From an uncultured Pelagibacteraceae bacterium (GTDB lineage Bacteria > Pseudomonadota > Alphaproteobacteria > Pelagibacterales > Pelagibacteraceae), in assembly GCA_902543485.1 (NCBI GenBank), contig CACBYP010000003.1, positions 62,001-126,000 on the forward strand: a DNA stretch of 64,000 nt. Reading direction: 5' to 3'. The position numbers were made by a program, and so were the translations under genes. Below, piece by piece: positions 19,671 to 30,070 of the stretch. The notes beneath the pieces were generated by a model, which was given only the letters and a program-made list of their open reading frames with translations, was not told the DNA's origin and ran no database searches. Each line of letters begins with the position of its first letter. Within the stretch, counting starts at the first letter, position 1.

Positions 19671-20720
19671 TTAATTTTGTAATTCTTTAAAAACTTTAAA
19701 TGCTTGGTTAATTTCTTTAACATCATGAACCCTTAGAATTTGAACTCCTTGAAGATATGCTTGAATACATGAAGATACTGTTCCACCAATTCTATCCTTA
19801 GTATCATTTTCTTTTGAAATATCTTTAATAAATCTCTTTCTAGATAAACCTAACATTACAGGAAGACCTAATGAATGAAAAATAGAAATTTTCTTTAAGA
19901 GAGTAATATTATGTTTCAAATTTTTTCCAAAACCAATCCCTGGATCTAATATAATATTATTATGTTTAATGCCCTTTTTTCTTAGATATTTTAATTTTAT
20001 TTCAAAGAAGTCATAGATATCAAGTAGCACATTTTTGTATGTAGGTTTAATTTGCATATTCTTTGGAGTTCCTTTCATATGGTGAATGACAAAAGGTTTT
20101 TTTGTTTTTTTTAAAAAATTTATAGTTTCTGGATCATAAGTTAGTCCAGATACATCATTTATAAGATCTATTTTTATTTTGGAAGCTTTTTCCATTACAA
20201 AACTTTTTCTTGTATCTAAAGAAATAAAACTTTTTTTATTTTTTAATATTTTTAAAATAAATTTAATTCTATCCCATTCTTTCTTTGGGTGGATATCATT
20301 TGCACCTGGTCTTGTAGATTCTCCACCTATGTCTATCATTTTTGCACCATTTGATAACAAACTATTTACACGTTCTTTAGCTAAATTTTTTTTATTATAT
20401 TTACCACCATCAGAAAAGCTATCTGGTGTTAAGTTAATTATACCCATTAAAATTGGGTTATTGAAAAAATTTAATTTTTTAAAAGTTTTCTTTTTTTTTA
20501 TATTTTTTAAATCAGTATTAACTTTATTTTTTATTTTATTAGGAAGTTTGCTAATATCTTTGAGATTGACAATTTTACTTTTTTTTCTGTTAATGATTTC
20601 TATTTTATCAAAAGAGATATTATTATCACCATTAAGAGCAATAGATTTTTTTTTTTTAATATATGTTTTTGATGCTGTTCCATAATAAAAATTACACGCT
20701 CTTGTGTAATATTTATTCAT
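19671..20720 (-). CDS. folP: Dihydropteroate synthase with N-terminal extension
   Basis: The 349-residue protein has the DHPS TIM-barrel from about residue 88, starting NPILMGIINLTPDSFSDGG, with GGESTRPGA and LDPGIGFGK motifs. It joins p-aminobenzoate to hydroxymethyl-dihydropterin diphosphate in folate synthesis. The first 87 residues are an extra Lys-rich segment; comparable extensions of similar size precede the barrel in some alphaproteobacterial DHPS proteins, so this is probably not a wrong start. It lies 6 bases downstream of ftsH. Confidence 0.94.
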   Translation of the reverse strand: MNKYYTRACNFYYGTASKTYIKKKKSIALNGDNNISFDKIEIINRKKSKIVNLKDISKLPNKIKNKVNTDLKNIKKKKTFKKLNFFNNPILMGIINLTPDSFSDGGKYNKKNLAKERVNSLLSNGAKMIDIGGESTRPGANDIHPKKEWDRIKFILKILKNKKSFISLDTRKSFVMEKASKIKIDLINDVSGLTYDPETINFLKKTKKPFVIHHMKGTPKNMQIKPTYKNVLLDIYDFFEIKLKYLRKKGIKHNNIILDPGIGFGKNLKHNITLLKKISIFHSLGLPVMLGLSRKRFIKDISKENDTKDRIGGTVSSCIQAYLQGVQILRVHDVKEINQAFKVFKELQN

Positions 20721-20726
20721 TAGTGC

Positions 20727-22619
20727 TTAGTGCACTATCTTTGGTTTTAAGCCCATCGAACCAAGTGCTGAACTTTGATCATCGTCTTCTAATTTTAGGT
20801 CTTCTTTATTTTTTGGGTAAATGTTTTTATTTATTAAATCTTCAATTTCTGCACCTGTCAAAGTTTCATAAGTAAGTAAAGCTTTTGCTAATTTATGCAG
20901 ATCGTCAATTTTTTCAGTTAATACTTTTCTTGCTCTCTCGTAACCCATATCAACAAATTTTCTTATTTCACTATCGACTTTTCTAGCTGTTTCCTCTGAC
21001 ATATTTTGTTGTCGAGCAACTGATCTACCCAAAAATACTTCTTCTTCATTTTCACCATATGCAACTGGGCCCATTTCTTTACTTAATCCAGCTCTCATAA
21101 CCATTGCTCTTGCTCTTTTAGTTGCCTGCTCAATATCGCTTGCAGCTCCTGTTGTTACCTTATCATCTCCAAAAATTATTTCTTCAGCAACTCTACCACC
21201 CATAGCGATAGCCATTTGTGCGTGAAGCTGTTCTCTTGTTTGAGAAACCTCATCTCTTTCAGGCAATTGCATAACCATTCCCAGGGCTCTTCCTCTTGGT
21301 ATTATTGTTGCTTTATGAATAGGATATGCAGCTTTTTCATTTATCGTAACAATTGCATGTCCAGCTTCATGGTAGGCAGTTAATTTTTTCTCTTCTTCTG
21401 ACATAACCATGGATCGTCTTTCAGATCCCATCATAACTTTGTCTTTCGCTTCTTCAAATTCTTGATATGTAACAATTCTTTTATTTTTTCTTGCAGCTAG
21501 CAGTGCTGCTTCGTTGACAAGGTTTGCTAAATCTGCACCGGAAAAGCCAGGTGTTCCTCTAGCAACTGTTCTTAAGTTAACATCAGGTGCCATTGATATT
21601 TTTTTTGCGTGAACTTTTAGAATTTTTTCTCTACCAATTAAATCTGGATTGGAAACTACAACCTGCCTATCAAATCTTCCAGGTCTTAATAAGGCTGGAT
21701 CTAATACATCTGGTCTATTGGTTGCAGCGATAATAATTACACCTTCATTAGTATCGAAACCATCCATCTCAACTAATAGCTGATTAAGAGTTTGTTCTCT
21801 TTCATCATTTCCACCACCAAGACCCGCTCCTCTACTTCTTCCTACAGCATCTATCTCATCAATGAAAATTATACACGGAGAATGTTTTTTACCTTGCTCA
21901 AACATATCTCTGACCCTTGATGCTCCAACACCAACAAACATTTCAACGAAATCTGATCCAGAAATTGTAAAAAATGGAACTCCAGCTTCACCAGCAATTG
22001 CTCTTGCTAATAATGTTTTACCAGTACCAGGAGGACCCACTAATAAACACCCTCTAGGAATCTTTCCGCCTAATCTACTAAACTTTCTTGGGTCTTTTAA
22101 AAATTCTACAACTTCCTCAACTTCTTCTTTAGCTTCTTCGACGCCAGCAACATCATTAAAGGTAACTTTACCTTTTACCTCATTCATCATTTTTGCCTTT
22201 GATCTGCCAAAACCCATCGCCCCACCTTTTCCTCCTTGCATTTGTCTCATAAAGAAAATCCAAACAGCTATTAAAAGCAGCATTGGGAACCACGAAAGAA
22301 GTATACCTAATAACGAAGGCATTTTTTCCTCTAGCGGACTTGCAGATATGCTAACTCCTTTGTCACTTAGCTTCTGAATTAGGTTTGGGTCTTCAGGTGC
22401 ATATGTTGTGAATTGATTTCCATTTGATAAAACACCTTTTATATTTTTACCTTGTATTTCAACTTTGACCACTCTTCCATTATCAACCTCAGCTAAAAAT
22501 TCTGAGAAAATAATTTTATTTTTTTGCGAAATTGAACCTTGTGGGTTCTTAAACATGTTGTAAAGTCCAACCGTCAAAATTACGATTATTCCCCACATTG
22601 CTAAGTTTTTAAAATTCAT
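20727..22619 (-). CDS. ftsH: ATP-dependent zinc metalloprotease FtsH
   Basis: The 630-residue membrane protease has two transmembrane helices (about 4-22 and 103-124) around a periplasmic domain. The AAA+ domain has Walker A GPPGTGKT at 195-202, Walker [10 protein letters not shown] and the second region of homology, and the zinc site HEAGH is at 417-421. It degrades misfolded membrane proteins and short-lived regulators; in E. coli these include sigma-32, whose gene is also in this window. It follows tilS after a 68-base gap that shows no clear terminator. Confidence 0.98.
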   Translation of the reverse strand: MNFKNLAMWGIIVILTVGLYNMFKNPQGSISQKNKIIFSEFLAEVDNGRVVKVEIQGKNIKGVLSNGNQFTTYAPEDPNLIQKLSDKGVSISASPLEEKMPSLLGILLSWFPMLLLIAVWIFFMRQMQGGKGGAMGFGRSKAKMMNEVKGKVTFNDVAGVEEAKEEVEEVVEFLKDPRKFSRLGGKIPRGCLLVGPPGTGKTLLARAIAGEAGVPFFTISGSDFVEMFVGVGASRVRDMFEQGKKHSPCIIFIDEIDAVGRSRGAGLGGGNDEREQTLNQLLVEMDGFDTNEGVIIIAATNRPDVLDPALLRPGRFDRQVVVSNPDLIGREKILKVHAKKISMAPDVNLRTVARGTPGFSGADLANLVNEAALLAARKNKRIVTYQEFEEAKDKVMMGSERRSMVMSEEEKKLTAYHEAGHAIVTINEKAAYPIHKATIIPRGRALGMVMQLPERDEVSQTREQLHAQMAIAMGGRVAEEIIFGDDKVTTGAASDIEQATKRARAMVMRAGLSKEMGPVAYGENEEEVFLGRSVARQQNMSEETARKVDSEIRKFVDMGYERARKVLTEKIDDLHKLAKALLTYETLTGAEIEDLINKNIYPKNKEDLKLEDDDQSSALGSMGLKPKIVH

Positions 22620-22687
22620 AGAGGTATAAATTAAGAATTATTAGTAAATTAACAAGTGTCATTTTGATCATTTAACAAAAAAAATTA

Positions 22688-23737
22688 TCATTTTTCTGGG
22701 TAAATAATCACTGAATCACTAATTTTTTCAATAATACATCCAGAAAGTGTCAATTTTACATTTTTGTTTGAAAACTTTATAGAATCTAAGAGACCTAACA
22801 CTTTTTTGCCCCGTGGATAGTTTTTTTTCTTACTGATACTTTGAATTAATTGCATAAAACTTCTTAAAATAATTTCGTCTGGATTTTTAAAAAAAGATTG
22901 GTTTAAAATAATTTTTTTATCTTTTTGAAAATATTTTGAGTTTTCAACAACATTTTTCTCAACAAAAAATTCAATAACTTGATTGCTTTTTGATAAATTC
23001 TTTAAAGTTAAATAGAATTTATCAAAGTTTAAACCTTCTTTATCTAAATTTCTTAAAAGTTTTCTAATTCTGTTTCTTAAAAATCTATCATTATTGTTTG
23101 AAGGATCATCTACAAAAAAGCCAAATGTTTTTTTATTAATATTAATTAGTTCTTTTTTTGGAGTAGATAAAAATGGTCTGACAATCTTTATATCATTATA
23201 ATCATTCACACTTTTGTCAAAAGAAACAAGTCCTTTTAAACCAGAACCTCTTAGCAATCTTATAAAAAAATTTTCTATCATATCATTTTTATGATGTCCT
23301 AATAACAGATATCCAATGTTATGCTTGATGCATTCTTTATAAAATAAATCATATCTTAGGTCTCTTGCAGAAGATTGTATATTTTTGCTAATTTTAATAT
23401 TTTTTTTTTTTAGAATTTTGCAATTAATGCTGAAGTTTTTTTTAAGTTTAAACTTTAAATTTTTAGCTTCAATAGATGATTCTTTTCTCAGATTGTGATC
23501 AATTATTACTGGATATAACTTTACCTTGTGTTTCAATGCATAACACTGAGAAAAAAACAATATAGATAAGCTATCAGCACCACCCGATACTCCAACCATT
23601 ATCTTTTTTTTACTTACATCTAAAGAAGTAAGTTTATTTGAAAATACTTTATATAACTTTTTAACTTGAGGATCCTTTAATTTTGCTAAATAAAAATTAG
23701 GAGTTTTCTTTGGTGCACTCAAACTTTTTCTCTTCAT
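22688..23737 (-). CDS. tilS: tRNA(Ile)-lysidine synthase
   Basis: The N-type ATP pyrophosphatase has the PP-loop GVSGGADS (residues 49-56 from the start used here), the IDHNLR motif and the LLLGHHKNDMIENFF segment of TilS. It converts cytidine 34 of tRNA-Ile(CAT) to lysidine so that AUA is read correctly, important in an A+T-rich genome. An upstream ATG at 23797 would add 20 residues but overlap cpoB by 101 bases. The ATG at 23737 still overlaps by 41 bases, and no later start precedes the PP-loop. Confidence 0.9.
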   Translation of the reverse strand: MKRKSLSAPKKTPNFYLAKLKDPQVKKLYKVFSNKLTSLDVSKKKIMVGVSGGADSLSILFFSQCYALKHKVKLYPVIIDHNLRKESSIEAKNLKFKLKKNFSINCKILKKKNIKISKNIQSSARDLRYDLFYKECIKHNIGYLLLGHHKNDMIENFFIRLLRGSGLKGLVSFDKSVNDYNDIKIVRPFLSTPKKELININKKTFGFFVDDPSNNNDRFLRNRIRKLLRNLDKEGLNFDKFYLTLKNLSKSNQVIEFFVEKNVVENSKYFQKDKKIILNQSFFKNPDEIILRSFMQLIQSISKKKNYPRGKKVLGLLDSIKFSNKNVKLTLSGCIIEKISDSVIIYPEK

Positions 23738-24701
23738 ATTGGGCTTTTTGAAGAACTGATTGAGTGGCATTTGGATACTGTTTTTTAACACCAGCAATCA
23801 TCAAGCAACCCTGATCTTTTTCTCCTATCTGAACTAAGGATACACCAAGCTTCAAAAGGTTAATAGGTGCTTTTTCACTCTTGGGATATTTTTGGTAACC
23901 TTCTAAATAAGCGGATGCTGCATCTGTGTAGAGCTGCCTTATTCTAAAAGTTTCTGCATACCAATACTGTGCGTTTCCAGAAAGATCATTATCTGGATTT
24001 GTATCAACAAATTCTCTAAACGCTCTTTCTGCCATATTATAGTCTCCCACCTTTAAAAAACTAGTTGCGAATTCGTATTGCTCTATAGGAGATGCGTCAG
24101 GTAAAATTTTTTCTTCGTTTATAAAATTTTCTGTCAAAATTGTCTGAGTCGTTTCAACAGACTGAATTGCTTGTGTCTCATTTGTGTCTGTCATATCCTT
24201 ATATGATATTGTACCTAAATCTTGAGGTTGGGATGTTCCTGGCATAATTTTTTTGCTGGCTAGATCATTATCTAAATTTTCATTTGTAATTAAGTTTTCT
24301 TGATTGTTATCACTTTTTTGAACGAGGTTAGAATTATTTTCTAAATCTTGAAATCTTAATTGATTATCTGATTGTGTTTTTGACAGTCTTGACGATAATT
24401 TATCTACTTTAAAATTAATTTCTTCAAATTTGTTAGTCAGATTTTGAAATTGTTTTTCTATTTCAGACAATTTTAAAAGATGTCTTGTCAAGACATCTTC
24501 TGTTTCCTTATTTGTCAAATCAGTTTCACCTCCAGTTTTTTTCTGAAATGACTCTGAATAAACTGCTCTTTCCAGAGTTCTAAGATCTTTTTGAATAATT
24601 TCTAAGATTTCTCTCATGCTCAGTTCCTCGGAAGCTGCACTGAATGAAATAAAAAATGTAGAAATTATGTAAGTAAAAATATTAGTATACTTTTTAAACA
24701 T
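23697..24701 (-). CDS. cpoB: Cell division coordinator CpoB / YbgF (Tol-Pal associated)
   Basis: The 334-residue periplasmic protein has a signal peptide (hydrophobic residues about 9-22, likely cut after SFSAAS). A coiled-coil region at about 60-130 (EKQFQNLTNKFEEINFKVDK) is followed by a low-complexity linker. A C-terminal TPR domain from about 205 carries the YbgF pattern EQYEFATSFLKVGDYNMAE. In E. coli CpoB links Tol-Pal to peptidoglycan synthesis at the septum. It lies downstream of pal, separated by a strong terminator, and overlaps tilS. Confidence 0.93.
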   Translation of the reverse strand: MFKKYTNIFTYIISTFFISFSAASEELSMREILEIIQKDLRTLERAVYSESFQKKTGGETDLTNKETEDVLTRHLLKLSEIEKQFQNLTNKFEEINFKVDKLSSRLSKTQSDNQLRFQDLENNSNLVQKSDNNQENLITNENLDNDLASKKIMPGTSQPQDLGTISYKDMTDTNETQAIQSVETTQTILTENFINEEKILPDASPIEQYEFATSFLKVGDYNMAERAFREFVDTNPDNDLSGNAQYWYAETFRIRQLYTDAASAYLEGYQKYPKSEKAPINLLKLGVSLVQIGEKDQGCLMIAGVKKQYPNATQSVLQKAQYEEKKFECTKENS

Positions 24702-24729
24702 TAAATTATTTTTTAATTATAATGATGGC

Positions 24730-24773
24730 AAAAAAAAGACCCTTAAATTATTTATAATAATCTTAGGGTCTTT
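24730..24773 (-). terminator. Rho-independent terminator after pal
   Basis: On the minus strand, AAAGACCCT (24773-24765) can pair with AGGGTCTTT (24743-24735) in a perfect 9-bp stem, with a 21-base loop that can pair further. The stem is followed by a run of T ending at 24730. It lies between the pal stop and the cpoB start and would end the tol-pal transcript. It is the clearest intrinsic terminator I can see in the window. Confidence 0.85.
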
Positions 24774-24791
24774 AAAATATTTCAACTAGCT

Positions 24792-25280
24792 TTAATTAGC
24801 TTTTACGGTTACAGATCTTCTGTTCTTTGACCAGGACAATGGGTTTGAACCTGAGTCAACAGGTCTTTCTTTTCCATAGCTTATTACTGAAATTCTGTCA
24901 GCAGATATTCCGTAAGTGATTAGATAATCTTTGGCAGCATTTGCTCTTCTTTCACCTAATGCCAAGTTATATTCCCTTGTTCCTCTTTCATCAGCATGAC
25001 CTTCGACCACGACATTAATGCTAGAATTCTCTCTTAACCAGTTTGCCTGTTTTCTTAATGTGTCTCTTGATTTAGTTGTTAGAATTGACTCGTTTGTTGC
25101 AAAAAATACTCTGTCTGGAACACCGTCAGCTAAATATTTAACAGTATCAGTTCCTGTATAAACATCACCTTGCATTTGACCTTCTACAGTAGTAGTGGTT
25201 TTTTTCGTAGCACAAGCTGACACGATTAAACTTAATAATATAACTAGAAATGTGTTTCTAAATGATTTGCTAAAATTCAT
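24792..25280 (-). CDS. pal: Peptidoglycan-associated lipoprotein Pal
   Basis: The 162-residue protein has a lipoprotein signal with lipobox IVSAC (lipidated Cys about residue 23) and a C-terminal OmpA-like peptidoglycan-binding domain with VEGHADERGTREYNLALGERRA. Pal anchors the outer membrane to peptidoglycan and binds TolB. The start is supported by a strong ribosome site, AAGGAG six bases before the ATG, unusual in this SD-poor window. A 99-base gap separates it from tolB and may hold a separate promoter; a terminator follows the gene. Confidence 0.97.
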   Translation of the reverse strand: MNFSKSFRNTFLVILLSLIVSACATKKTTTTVEGQMQGDVYTGTDTVKYLADGVPDRVFFATNESILTTKSRDTLRKQANWLRENSSINVVVEGHADERGTREYNLALGERRANAAKDYLITYGISADRISVISYGKERPVDSGSNPLSWSKNRRSVTVKAN

Positions 25281-25379
25281 TAATGCTCCTTAATAATTTA
25301 TTAGAACTTTTTCACAACTAATTAGATGTTTCAAGCATAAAAATCAACTTAATTTATATTAAAAATTAATAAAAAAGCC

Positions 25380-26726
25380 CTAATTACTCAGTAAAGACGA
25401 CCAAGATGGGTCAGAGGCGTCCGTCTCTGTTTGAACTTGCCTTTCATTGTATCCTGTAAGATCAATAGACCAAAGCTTTGCACTAAATCCCTCTCCTTTG
25501 TCATTAGATTTAGTTTCTCTGTAGAAAATTAATACCCTTCCATTAGGAGACCATGAAGGAGCTTCTTGATAGTAATTTTCGGTTAACAATCTTTCTCCTG
25601 AACCATCTGTTCGCATAACGCCTATATAAAATTTTCCTTTATGTAATTTTGTAAATGCTATTAAATCACCTCTTGGAGACCATACAGGCGTACCATACAA
25701 ACCTTTACCAAATGAAATTCTTTTTACATTTGAACCGTCAGATTTCATTACATAAATTTGTTGAAAGCCACTTCTATCAGAATTAAATGTTATGAATCGA
25801 TTATCAGGAGAATAAGAAGGTGATGTATCAATTGATGGATGATTTGTTATTCTTTCAACAATTCTATTTTCTAAATCCATGGTATAAATATCTGAATTTC
25901 CATCTTTAGCAAAACTCATAATGATTTTCTTTCCATCTGGTGAAAATCTTGGAGCAAACGTCATTCCTGGAAAATCACCAACTACTTCCTGTGTACCAGT
26001 TTCAATATCTAATAAATATACTCTTGGTAGATTTTTAAAATATGATAAGTAGGTTACCATCTGACTTGTCGGATTAAATCTAGGAGTTAAAACTAATTCA
26101 TTTCCTAGTGTTAAATATTTAGTGTTAAAACCGTCTTGATCCATAATAGCCAACTTTTTAACTCTTGCAGTTTTAGGTCCTTCTTCTGAAACATAAATAA
26201 TTCTGGTATCAAAATATCCTTTTTCTCCAGTTAATCTTTCATAAACTTTATCAGAGATTATATGTCCAACTCTCCTCCAATTACTTGGAACTGTTGTAAA
26301 TGCCAAAGCCATCATTTCTCTCCCAGCTAAAATATCCCACAGTCTAAATTCAACTTTTAATTTATTGTTCTCAAGCGTTACTTTTCCAGTAATTAAAGCT
26401 TGAGCTTTAATTAATGCCCAGTCTTCAAATCTTGGTTTTAAATGTGCAATATCTGGCTTTTGTAAAAATGCTTCTTTACTAAGAGGATTAAATAAACCTG
26501 AGGTTTTAAGATTATTTTCTACTACAGATGAAATCTCAGAACCAATATTTTCAATTTTAAGTTCATTAATTGAATTTTTTTTTGAGTTATCATCTTGAAA
26601 CAATGGAGAAACTGCAATTGGTAACGGATCTAAATTGCCCCTAGTTATATCAATTTCAATTAAGGAATAAGCCTTTACCAATGATAAAAAAAATATAATA
26701 AAAACGAAATTAATTAATCTAATCAT
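25380..26726 (-). CDS. tolB: Tol-Pal system protein TolB
   Basis: The 448-residue periplasmic protein has a signal peptide (about 1-19) and an N-terminal alpha/beta domain. A beta-propeller of PD40/WD40-like repeats follows from about 190, with repeated [10 protein letters not shown], [10 protein letters not shown] and [14 protein letters not shown] units. TolB shuttles between TolA and Pal during outer-membrane constriction. The start codon overlaps the tolA stop by one base. Confidence 0.97.
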   Translation of the reverse strand: MIRLINFVFIIFFLSLVKAYSLIEIDITRGNLDPLPIAVSPLFQDDNSKKNSINELKIENIGSEISSVVENNLKTSGLFNPLSKEAFLQKPDIAHLKPRFEDWALIKAQALITGKVTLENNKLKVEFRLWDILAGREMMALAFTTVPSNWRRVGHIISDKVYERLTGEKGYFDTRIIYVSEEGPKTARVKKLAIMDQDGFNTKYLTLGNELVLTPRFNPTSQMVTYLSYFKNLPRVYLLDIETGTQEVVGDFPGMTFAPRFSPDGKKIIMSFAKDGNSDIYTMDLENRIVERITNHPSIDTSPSYSPDNRFITFNSDRSGFQQIYVMKSDGSNVKRISFGKGLYGTPVWSPRGDLIAFTKLHKGKFYIGVMRTDGSGERLLTENYYQEAPSWSPNGRVLIFYRETKSNDKGEGFSAKLWSIDLTGYNERQVQTETDASDPSWSSLLSN

Positions 26727-27694
26727 TATCCTCCAAGCATATCACGAGCATCAAAATTTAAAATCATATTTTTCCATCTTTCATAACCACTTGTAGGAAC
26801 TTTTAATGGATTGCATAGCTGAATAGCTCGTCTTACACTATCTGCTAGTGTTCTAAATTTTTCTTTGCCAGGCGTATTCATTTTTACATGATCCAACATT
26901 TCAAGCTTTTCAATTGTTCCATCAGGTTTTAATTGAAGTTTAACTCTTACTAATAAATCTTCACTAAATGGCAAACCTATAGGTACACTCCAACAAGTAA
27001 ATATTTGAGCCTTTAATGCGTCCTCCTCACTTAGGGTTAATTTTGAATAATCCATAGTTTCATCAGTAGATTGAGAAATCTTATCAACTTCTTTTTTTGT
27101 TTCTGCTAAATTTTCTTTTTTTTTATCAATTAAAGCTGCAATTTCATTTAAATCTAATTTTTCTTTCTTTTCAAATTCTGAGACTTGTTTAACTTTTTTT
27201 TCATCCAAAATAGGTTTTTTAGTTTGAACTATTTTTTTGATATTTTCGTCATTGATTTCTTTCGAAGGTTTCTGCTTTTTTTCTTCTTTAGGTTGAATTT
27301 TTTGTTTATCTTCATCTGGCATAGGTACAGAGTTTAGTTTTTCTTTTTTTAACTTTTCTATTTTATTTTCACTTGTTGGTGTTTTTTTTGATGCAACCTT
27401 AGAAATTTCATTTTTTTTTTTATCTGTTTGAACTTCTTTTTTTTCATCTTTTTTTACTTTTTTAGGAGGGGCCTGTTCAGACAAAAGCTTTTCATTTTCT
27501 TTTTTTGCCTTCTCAATTATTTTTGATGCTTTTGGTGCGAAAGGAATATTTGTCTTTTCGGCTATTTGAATAAGTTCAACAGAAATAAGAGGTGGAATAT
27601 CCAAAGGTTTTTTGGCAACAAATGGTAAAGCTAAAATACTAACCATAACAATAGCAACATGAAATCCAGATGAGATTAAAAGACCGCGATACAT
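26726..27694 (-). CDS. tolA: Tol-Pal system protein TolA
   Basis: The 322-residue protein has one N-terminal transmembrane helix (about 7-27), a long central Lys/Glu-rich helical stretch (about 50-215) and a small C-terminal TonB/TolA-like domain with two cysteines (ACWSVP-type ring; here FTCWSVP near 235 and QLCNP near 292). It spans the periplasm and transmits energy from TolQR to TolB/Pal. Low-complexity repeats in the middle mean alignment depends on the ends and on operon position. Confidence 0.93.
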   Translation of the reverse strand: MYRGLLISSGFHVAIVMVSILALPFVAKKPLDIPPLISVELIQIAEKTNIPFAPKASKIIEKAKKENEKLLSEQAPPKKVKKDEKKEVQTDKKKNEISKVASKKTPTSENKIEKLKKEKLNSVPMPDEDKQKIQPKEEKKQKPSKEINDENIKKIVQTKKPILDEKKVKQVSEFEKKEKLDLNEIAALIDKKKENLAETKKEVDKISQSTDETMDYSKLTLSEEDALKAQIFTCWSVPIGLPFSEDLLVRVKLQLKPDGTIEKLEMLDHVKMNTPGKEKFRTLADSVRRAIQLCNPLKVPTSGYERWKNMILNFDARDMLGG

Positions 27695-27699
27695 AATCT

Positions 27700-28116
27700 T
27701 TATCTCTCTTTATTCGGTTCAGATATTAAAGCAACTTTTGTAAATCCTGACCCTGAAAGCATTCCCATAATTTCAAGAACCCTCCCATAGTTAATAGCTT
27801 TGTCTCCCCTAACATATATTCTTGTATCAGTTCTATTATTTGAAACTGCCAATATTTTTACAATTAAATTATTAAATTCAACTTTTGTTTCCTGAATAAA
27901 AATTTCACCTTTAGAATTAATTGTTAAAGTTAAAGGTTCATTTTCTTCAGGAAGTGTATCAGCAGAAGTTTCTGGCAAATCTACCTGGACTCCAACGGTA
28001 AGTAATGGTGCAGTTACCATGAATATAATTAGTAAAACCAACATTACATCAACAAATGGTGTAACATTAATTTCACTCATTGGATCGTTTTTTGAACTTT
28101 TGAGTTTAAATCCCAT
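27700..28116 (-). CDS. tolR: Tol-Pal system protein TolR (ExbD family)
   Basis: The 138-residue protein has an N-terminal cytoplasmic start, one transmembrane helix with the conserved proton-path aspartate in INVTPFVDVMLVLLIIFMV, and a periplasmic ExbD-like domain. With TolQ it forms the proton-driven stator that moves TolA. It lies zero bases from tolQ and 5 from tolA. Confidence 0.97.
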   Translation of the reverse strand: MGFKLKSSKNDPMSEINVTPFVDVMLVLLIIFMVTAPLLTVGVQVDLPETSADTLPEENEPLTLTINSKGEIFIQETKVEFNNLIVKILAVSNNRTDTRIYVRGDKAINYGRVLEIMGMLSGSGFTKVALISEPNKER

Positions 28117-28791
28117 TTAAATAATTGATAAGAATCTTTTTGAAAAATTTTCTAATTTTTGTGAGTATTTTCTAGAGTCTGAATTAAATTTATTGTACGC
28201 AATTACAGCAGGAATTGCAGCTAATAATCCAAGTGCGGTTGCAAATAAGGCCTCTGCAATACCTGGGGCAACTATTGCAAGACTGGTATTTCTTGAAATT
28301 GCAATCGATTGAAATGAATTCATAATTCCCCAAACAGTTCCAAACAATCCTATAAATGGAGCTGTCGATCCAACAGTTGCTAAAAAACTATTATACTTTT
28401 CAACTGCCACCATTTGTTTTTCAATATTTACTTCCAAAACACTAGATAGTCTCTCAGATAAATTTGATTTTGATCTAGTTTTTATAACTGTTTGCATAGA
28501 ACTTTTAAATAATTTTGCCATAGGATCCTCAATGTTTGAAGGCAGACTGTTATAAAATGTTTCAGCAGACTTTGATTTCCAGAATTTCTCTTCAAATTCC
28601 TCTGCACTTTTATTAATTTTTCTAAACATTCTTATTTTTTCAAATATTATTGCCCATGAATAAATAGAACTTAGAATTAGTATTATAATTACTGACTTGA
28701 CAATTATATCCGCGCGCAAAAACAAACTAATTAAAGAAAAATCTGTGTTACTTGCTAAACCTAAACTTTGTGTGGCAATTTCTGCATCCAT
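28117..28791 (-). CDS. tolQ: Tol-Pal system protein TolQ (ExbB/MotA family)
   Basis: The 224-residue protein has three transmembrane segments and the MotA/TolQ/ExbB core: TVGSTAPFIGLFGTVWGIM near 139-157, then a third helix with AEALFATALGLLAAIPAV. It forms the pentameric proton channel around TolR. It is the first gene of the tolQRAB-pal set, separated from ruvC by 56 bases. Confidence 0.97.
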   Translation of the reverse strand: MDAEIATQSLGLASNTDFSLISLFLRADIIVKSVIIILILSSIYSWAIIFEKIRMFRKINKSAEEFEEKFWKSKSAETFYNSLPSNIEDPMAKLFKSSMQTVIKTRSKSNLSERLSSVLEVNIEKQMVAVEKYNSFLATVGSTAPFIGLFGTVWGIMNSFQSIAISRNTSLAIVAPGIAEALFATALGLLAAIPAVIAYNKFNSDSRKYSQKLENFSKRFLSII

Positions 28792-28847
28792 TCAATCGTT
28801 TCCCATTAAAATATGTCATTAATTTGACTTCATAAAATTCTAATAGT

Positions 28848-29345
28848 CTAGTTATCGTTGTTTTCCCTTGTGTTTTCAAAATATTGCGCAATTAAAATAG
28901 CATCTGCTTTATTATTATCTTTTTTTCTTGATAACTTATTAGAAATTCTAGGAAACATCTCTATTACTTTAGTTCTACTGGCATCTTTTTCAGAATTAAT
29001 CAAATTAAAATGTTTTTTCCATTTTGCTGGTCTAACATAAAAAATGGGAAGCTCCATTGCAGAACATATACCTTTAATAACTCCAAATGATTGTCCAAAA
29101 TTAAACATGCTTGTTACACCTTGTCCTGGCATAGCAGAAACTTGTTCAACTATTACACTCATTTTTTCATTCATAAATTTATTTTTTATTAGCATTATTT
29201 CATTATAAATTTGCCTACCATTAACTTGTTTTTTATTTTTTTTTCCTTCAGCCATTGTAGGCATGTCAATTACATCAATAACTTTCCCATCTGAAAAAAA
29301 ACAAATAGCACCTGCTATTCCTGGATCAATTCCAACAATTATCAT
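28848..29345 (-). CDS. ruvC: Holliday junction resolvase RuvC
   Basis: The 165-residue RNase H-fold endonuclease begins VGIDPGIAG with the first catalytic aspartate. It has the VIVEQVSAMPGQGV segment with a catalytic glutamate, and the late NKADAILIAQY with the final acidic residue. It cuts Holliday junctions during recombination. The start directly abuts the yebC stop (zero gap). No ruvA or ruvB is visible in the window. Confidence 0.94.
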   Translation of the reverse strand: MIIVGIDPGIAGAICFFSDGKVIDVIDMPTMAEGKKNKKQVNGRQIYNEIMLIKNKFMNEKMSVIVEQVSAMPGQGVTSMFNFGQSFGVIKGICSAMELPIFYVRPAKWKKHFNLINSEKDASRTKVIEMFPRISNKLSRKKDNNKADAILIAQYFENTRENNDN

Positions 29346-30068
29346 CTAAACTTCAAAGTTAACATTTGTATAAACATTTTGCACATCATCCTCATCCTCA
29401 AGCGTCTCTAAAAATTTTGTCATATTTTGATTTTCTTCGCCTTTTAGAGATACTGTATTTATGGGTAGCCACTCAATTTCAGTAGAAAGAAAATTTACAA
29501 TAACTTTTTCAAATTTTTTTTTTACCTCATATATTTCATCAATATCTGTATGCACTTCATGAAATTCATCACGTGAAATACAATCATTTGCACCCGACTC
29601 GATTGCTAATTCAAAAATTTTATCTTGTTCAATTTCATTTTTGTCTATTTTAATTACACCCAGTCTTTGAAAATTATGTGATGCAGAACCCTGGGTTCCT
29701 AAAGAGCCATTATTTTTTGAAAATATTGTTCTTATATTAGAAGCGGTTCTATTTTTATTGTCAGTCAATGCTTCAACTATTACAGCAGATTTACTCGGTC
29801 CAAAACCTTCGTACCTAATATTTTCAAAGTTTGATTGATCATTGTTAGAAGATTTTTCAATTGCTCTCTCAATATTTTCTTTTGGCATGTTAGCTGATCT
29901 AGCTGCTTGTATTGCTGATCTTAGTCTCGAATTCATATCGGGATTCTTATCTCCTAGTTTTGCGGCTACCGTGATTTCTCTAGAGAGTTTAGAAAAAATT
30001 TTTGATCTCTGTTTATCAGCTTTGCCTTTTTTATGTTTAATACCCGCCCAATGTGAGTGTCCAGCCAT
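29346..30068 (-). CDS. yebC: YebC/PmpR family protein
   Basis: The 240-residue protein begins MAGHSHWAGIKHKKGKADK, the diagnostic YebC N-terminus, and carries RYEGFGPSKSAVIVEALTDN near 104-123. Members have been described as DNA-binding regulators, and more recently as helpers of translation through proline-rich stretches. It is placed beside ruvC, as in many bacteria. Confidence 0.96.
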   Translation of the reverse strand: MAGHSHWAGIKHKKGKADKQRSKIFSKLSREITVAAKLGDKNPDMNSRLRSAIQAARSANMPKENIERAIEKSSNNDQSNFENIRYEGFGPSKSAVIVEALTDNKNRTASNIRTIFSKNNGSLGTQGSASHNFQRLGVIKIDKNEIEQDKIFELAIESGANDCISRDEFHEVHTDIDEIYEVKKKFEKVIVNFLSTEIEWLPINTVSLKGEENQNMTKFLETLEDEDDVQNVYTNVNFEV

Positions 30069-30070
30069 AA

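Noticed and set aside
20179..20685. 168-codon plus-strand open frame antisense to folP
   Set aside because: It is Phe/Leu-rich as expected from the complement of Lys-rich coding sequence. The folP reading on the other strand is clear.
21862..22377. 171-codon plus-strand open frame antisense to ftsH
   Set aside because: It mirrors the conserved AAA domain codons of ftsH, has a composition typical of antisense shadows (Pro/Ser/Leu-rich) and no family resemblance.
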